A DNA stretch of 64,000 nucleotides from Sphagnum magellanicum (Eukaryota; Streptophyta; Sphagnopsida; Sphagnales; Sphagnaceae): the NCBI GenBank assembly GCA_021904315.1, contig CM038911.1, forward strand, positions 10,141,390-10,205,389. Reading direction: 5' to 3'. The notes beneath the pieces are model-generated. The model was given only the letters and a program-made list of their open reading frames with translations. It ran no database searches and was not told the DNA's origin. A program made the position numbers and the translations under genes. Of the stretch, positions 60,041 to 64,000 are shown piece by piece. The stretch's first letter is position 1. Every line of letters starts with the position of its first letter.

Positions 60041-63000
60041 CTACTCAAGATTGTCTTGTGGCTTGGGTGATGTAAAAATGGCAGTGTAGAAACGGAGGCG
60101 GTCTCTCTGGGATCGTGTCAGGTTGGAATTCTGTAGTGCATCATTGGGAGATACAGAGCACTCAGCAAAGTTCAAGGCACCTGAAGGATTGGGACTGCAG
60201 CGGGCTTTGTGTCGCCGCCATGCAAGCTGCACAGTAGCAGCAGCCCACATGCGCCAGCTGGAGGAGTAATAGCGAGCTGTGTGCTTCAGCTGGTCATTGG
60301 CAAACTTGAAGGGAAAATGTTTAGTAATGTACCTCAGATCTTGAGCTTCCAGTCCAAAGGCTTCAGTTAGGTCTAGTGTTGTCAGTGTTACCATTGAAAG
60401 GGGGAGACAGTCATTCCTGGGTTTGCTTAAGCACCAGGATATAAGTTCATCTCCACAGAAATTGCCTGGGCCCAATATACAAGTGCTTGTCCTGTTGATG
60501 GGATGCATATGGTATTCACTTTCCATGTGTCCACGCACAATGAATAGCATCTGCTGAACAGGATCTCCTGCATTCAGAACCTGTGGACACAAAAGATTCT
60601 TTGATTGAATTCCAGACTGAGAATACAAACCTGAAAATCAGGAGGAGAAGAGAGCTTGTCAAAGCTTAAAGGACAACAATGGGTTCTGGATGAACACAGA
60701 AGATTGTTAAGAAGACCCACCTTCTCGCCTTTGATGAAAAGGAGAGGCTTGAGGCGCTCACAGATGTTGTTTAGCACCAGATCATCCATTTGATCAAACA
60801 ACGGCACCTGCACAGATACCCAGTATCAATACATACCTACTTAAGTTGAGAGTTCAAAGAAACAATGGTGTGTAATAACATCATGGTTCATCCTGTTGCA
60901 TGTGTTCAAAGGGTGACCCCTGAGCAATTAAATGATCTCTCCCAAAGAAGACATGCCCCCACCACAGCAGAAAGCCTGGCACTTGATGTGTCCTCAAATG
61001 GATCATAGTGAGACAAGGGTGATCATCAGAAGTCTGAAATGTCAGGTGCTATAGAATGCGGCTGGGGCTTGCCTGGGAAGCTCAAAATAAAAGTTTGGTT
61101 CCCCTTGATTGGCCTTGTCTGAAAAGAAGCATATGCAGGGGGAAGGAAAAGAAGGCTTGAAGAGCAATGTAACTGAACAAAAATATGAAATTGCCAATTC
61201 CCATGATCAAAACTACTGAGACTAACATGTGTAGACTCATGATTTACAATCTGATGATGGGCTGGCTGTAGAGCATGGATCAGGGATGGTTCTTGTCCAT
61301 TGACTACAAAGTTCTAGACAAGTCTGGGCTAAAGAGTGACTAATAGATGGGAGGAAATCACAACACATATCGCAAGACTTTGTGACTGGTTTTTTCTCAT
61401 GTTATGTGCAGGAATGTTCACAGGAACTGAGCATCAGACTTTAGCTGTCAAGAACAAGTTCAAGGTGATGTAGGACATTTGCCTCAGCTATGGAATTCAC
61501 CCAATTTCTCCTAGAGATTTGAAATAGTGCGTCATGACTTCATTTGTGGTTTTACAGTGGTCATACAGCAAACTAGGATGTATATGCATGTATTACTGCA
61601 AATCTCCAGGTGGATAGAGACAATACAACAAATGAAGAGCAAGGGAAATAGATACAGTCCATAGCAGGCAAAGATGATGTTGGAATTGCAATTTGTGCTG
61701 ATTGAGTACCTGCCGGACAAGATCAAGACAGAGATGCCGCTTTATATCGCGCCTAAGGCCCACAGGGAGATCACGAACAGATGCCTCTTCATCAACCCCA
61801 CGAGTGGCTGCCCACTTCTGCCGTTCATGTTTGCGCACACGCTGCCGCAATGCGGCAGGTAACTGTCGCCTCCGCATCCACCACTCTTGGTCTCGAATGC
61901 GCAGCTGTGTCTCCTCCTTCTTAGCAGTTATGGAACGCAGGAATCCCTAGAATTGCTAACAATTTGCAAGTCAGTTTTGGACCTTAATAGCAAAGAGAAG
62001 CAGCATACAATTAAGGCACTCATACAAACACCATGGGCCCTGCCTTGCTCCATTTTCCACTCACTATGATGCACTGAAGGGCTGCACCAACCCTAGTAAA
62101 TGCTCTTGCCAACCTCCCCTATGGTCTTTTAGGGAAACCATCAACAAACCATAATGTCTACCTGCCCATATGAGAATGCATATGATGTCTCTACCACATG
62201 CTTTGTAAGCAGAATACTCTTATAGATAGGTTCTGTGCAGTATATAGAGGTATCATAAAAAGACTTATTGTTCTACAGTGGGGATGGTAGGTAACCATAC
62301 CTGGATGTTACCTATCAGCATGCTGAAAAGAAGCAAGCCAAGAGTCACAACAAAGAGGCTAAAAACCACTTCAAGGGTGTGATCTGTCGGGGTCAAAGCA
62401 TTCCCAAATGAGCTGCAAACCATCACCCCCCTTATGAGTCAAGGAGCCCATATTGAAGAACCAAAGCATGCAATGAATTCATCAGGAAATTCAAATGTGA
62501 AAAGAATCAAGCCAAGAGTCAATAAGTGTGACAGGAGACTCAAGTGCTCATCTCAACTTTTGAACTCTTTAGTAGTTGATTGAGATGGCATTGCAGGAAA
62601 AGCATGGTGATAGAACAACAAGCTCATTCAAAGGAGTAGTTTCACCCAGAAGCAAGTTTGTGTACCTCATAGTCATCACACCCCAGAAGAGCGGGAGTAA
62701 GATCTTGTTCACAGGGATGGTATTAGTCACTAATGGCACAGCAAGGGAGTAGATGCCAAAGCTGAAATTACCACCAGGCATGGGCCCAGCACTGAAGCAG
62801 TTGTTGGCAATAGCTGGATCTTGTGCCCATGCAAGCCTGTTTGGATTAGTAAGTGGCTGTGTGCTAAATGCAACAGTTTGTGGACACCCCAGGTAAGTTG
62901 GATTGCAGTTTTCCATATTTGCACACTCTGAATGTATACATGATTCAACTCGTTGCACTGTAAGAAGGTACCAAATTGACCCAGCTACCTGAGAGCACCA

Positions 63001-63988
63001 TGATCACAGGAGTCAGGATTGCAGTAAAATATAAACACAAGTTCTTCCCTGTTTTTGCACAAGCCTTGACCAGAGGAAAATGTCTATATATGTGGATGAT
63101 CTGCAAGCAAAGCAAAAAAGAATCTGCACAAAGTGATAAAGTGAGGCTTTTGACTTGCTTACATGAGCAGCAGAGAAATAGGCTGCAAGATTCAGAACAA
63201 ACCCTGAGTAGGCAGTGCCAAAAATGTAACCAGTCACACGTTGGAGGCGACGGCCTACCAAGACAAGATGCAAAAGTTTGGGAATATACTGAAACAAGAA
63301 CGCAAGTAGAATGTAGTTCATGATGCGAATGGTCACTCCGCCTTGTGCCACCAGTGAGGGCACCACTATCCACAGCATAGTCTGGCAGACAAATCACCAC
63401 CAGTATCATTCCTAGAGCTCAATCTTCAGGAACAACACAGCAGCAAGCTCATAATCCCTTGTACAAAGAGACTAATTGAACTCAGATGTAATGATCATGC
63501 CTATGTAAGTTGCAGCATTCAGCCTCCTCAGGGCATCCATGTACGAGAGACAAGAAACTTTCTTATACAATATGTGCAATCCTGTAACCAGGAAGCAAGG
63601 ACCCAATGATAAGGTACTGTGATTTAGCAGGTCTTAGGTCTTCAATCCATCCTTGCTTGCATGTATCCTCTATGCAGGCAGCACATCTGCTGAATCTTGC
63701 AGCATTTCCAGTAAGAACTTTGCAAGGATGGTAAAAAAATAGCAGTTGGAGGGCTTTCAAATTGTGTACCTGGGGAATTGGGAGGATGACAAAAACATCA
63801 AATGCGAAGCCCTGCAAGGGCCAAAGATAGTGATGTGCAATCTTTCGTGCATCCCATACGAGATCCCCCCGGCCTAAAACCAGTGACTTCTTGGAAACAT
63901 AGGCCAGCTTCAGCTGTAGCCATATCTGCCAGAGGTACATGGCATCCACAAGGCACCGCAGTGTAGTGACAACAATTGCATACACAAC
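60041..63988 (-). CDS. CNGC4: CNGC4-like cyclic nucleotide-gated channel (5' end beyond window)
   Basis: Exons seen: 63988-63770, 63381-63163, 62988-62666, 62412-62301, 61946-61710, 60807-60721, 60580-60041; all joints keep frame (578 residues). The N-terminal exons lie past the window edge. Membrane helices S2-S6 can be followed (ILPIPQ after S3; RIMNYILLAFLFQYIPKL in S4; GRRLQRVTGYIFG; VAGSIWYLLTVQRVESC in S5). The pore reads LFWGVMTMSSFGNAL, with FGN in the filter position as in CNGC4. The C-linker has WWMRRRQLPAALRQRVRKHE and ATRGVDEE, followed by LRRDIKRHLCLDLVRQ. The nucleotide-binding fold runs from VPLFDQMDDLVLNNICERL through GDPVQQMLFIVRGHMES to ILGPGNFCGDELISWCL. An IQ-type calmodulin site follows (VQLAWRRHKAR), and the protein ends TSPKPQDNLE. 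It belongs to plant CNGC group IVb (CNGC2/CNGC4), plasma-membrane calcium-permeable channels linked to immunity. It looks closer to CNGC4 than CNGC2. Confidence 0.9.
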
Positions 63989-64000
63989 CTGGATATAGAG

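Overview
This window is nuclear DNA of a land plant. It holds four spliced protein-coding genes, all on the minus strand, in AT-rich DNA full of decayed transposable elements. The genes have plant-type introns and plant-specific products: a KOC1-like chloroplast outer-envelope kinase, an FBP7-like F-box protein, a SAM-domain/peroxiredoxin-like fusion protein, and a CNGC4-like cyclic nucleotide-gated channel. A plastid ndhF fragment sits inside one intron. The transposon mix (pogo-like DDE, Helentron-type helicase plus endonuclease, CACTA, hAT-like, Copia) and retention of plastid ndhF suggest a non-flowering vascular plant such as a fern or a gymnosperm outside Pinaceae. That placement is inference.

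Layout. 1-5,990: no recognisable gene, a few decayed ORF pieces. 5,991-8,472: a CACTA-like non-autonomous element. 8,730-9,950: ruins of a Helentron helicase/endonuclease. 10,220-10,745: two palindromic foldback repeats. 11,988-15,389 (-): KOC1-like kinase, with a probable untranslated leader exon near 18,316 and a 2.9-kb leader intron. 18,650-19,110: a minisatellite upstream of that gene. 20,830-25,250: dead hAT-like and pogo-like transposases. 25,260-26,190: a 12-copy minisatellite. 29,010-30,040: a large inverted repeat with a 38-G run in its loop, followed at 30,100-30,290 by a second copy of the foldback seen at 10.2 kb. 33,008-37,078 (-): FBP7-like F-box gene with the ndhF insertion at about 35,280-35,940. 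38,970-41,937 (-): SAM/PRXL2-like fusion gene. 42,885-44,340: repeat pairs in opposite orientation. 45,608-53,213: an inverted pair of Copia LTRs, a second CACTA-like element with recognisable ends (47,236-50,226) and a third, partial one. 55,400-57,560: Helitron-like pieces on opposite strands. 60,041-63,988 (-): the 3' two thirds of the CNGC gene, cut by the window edge.

The four genes share no obvious pathway. One touches plastid protein import, one ubiquitin ligation, one redox chemistry, one calcium and immune signalling. Their introns share a dispersed repeat (four copies seen). I reconstructed splice junctions by hand from GT/AG (one GC/AG) sites, reading-frame continuity and remembered homologues. 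Two junctions remain unresolved: one in the KOC1-like gene and one FBP7 exon that I could not find.
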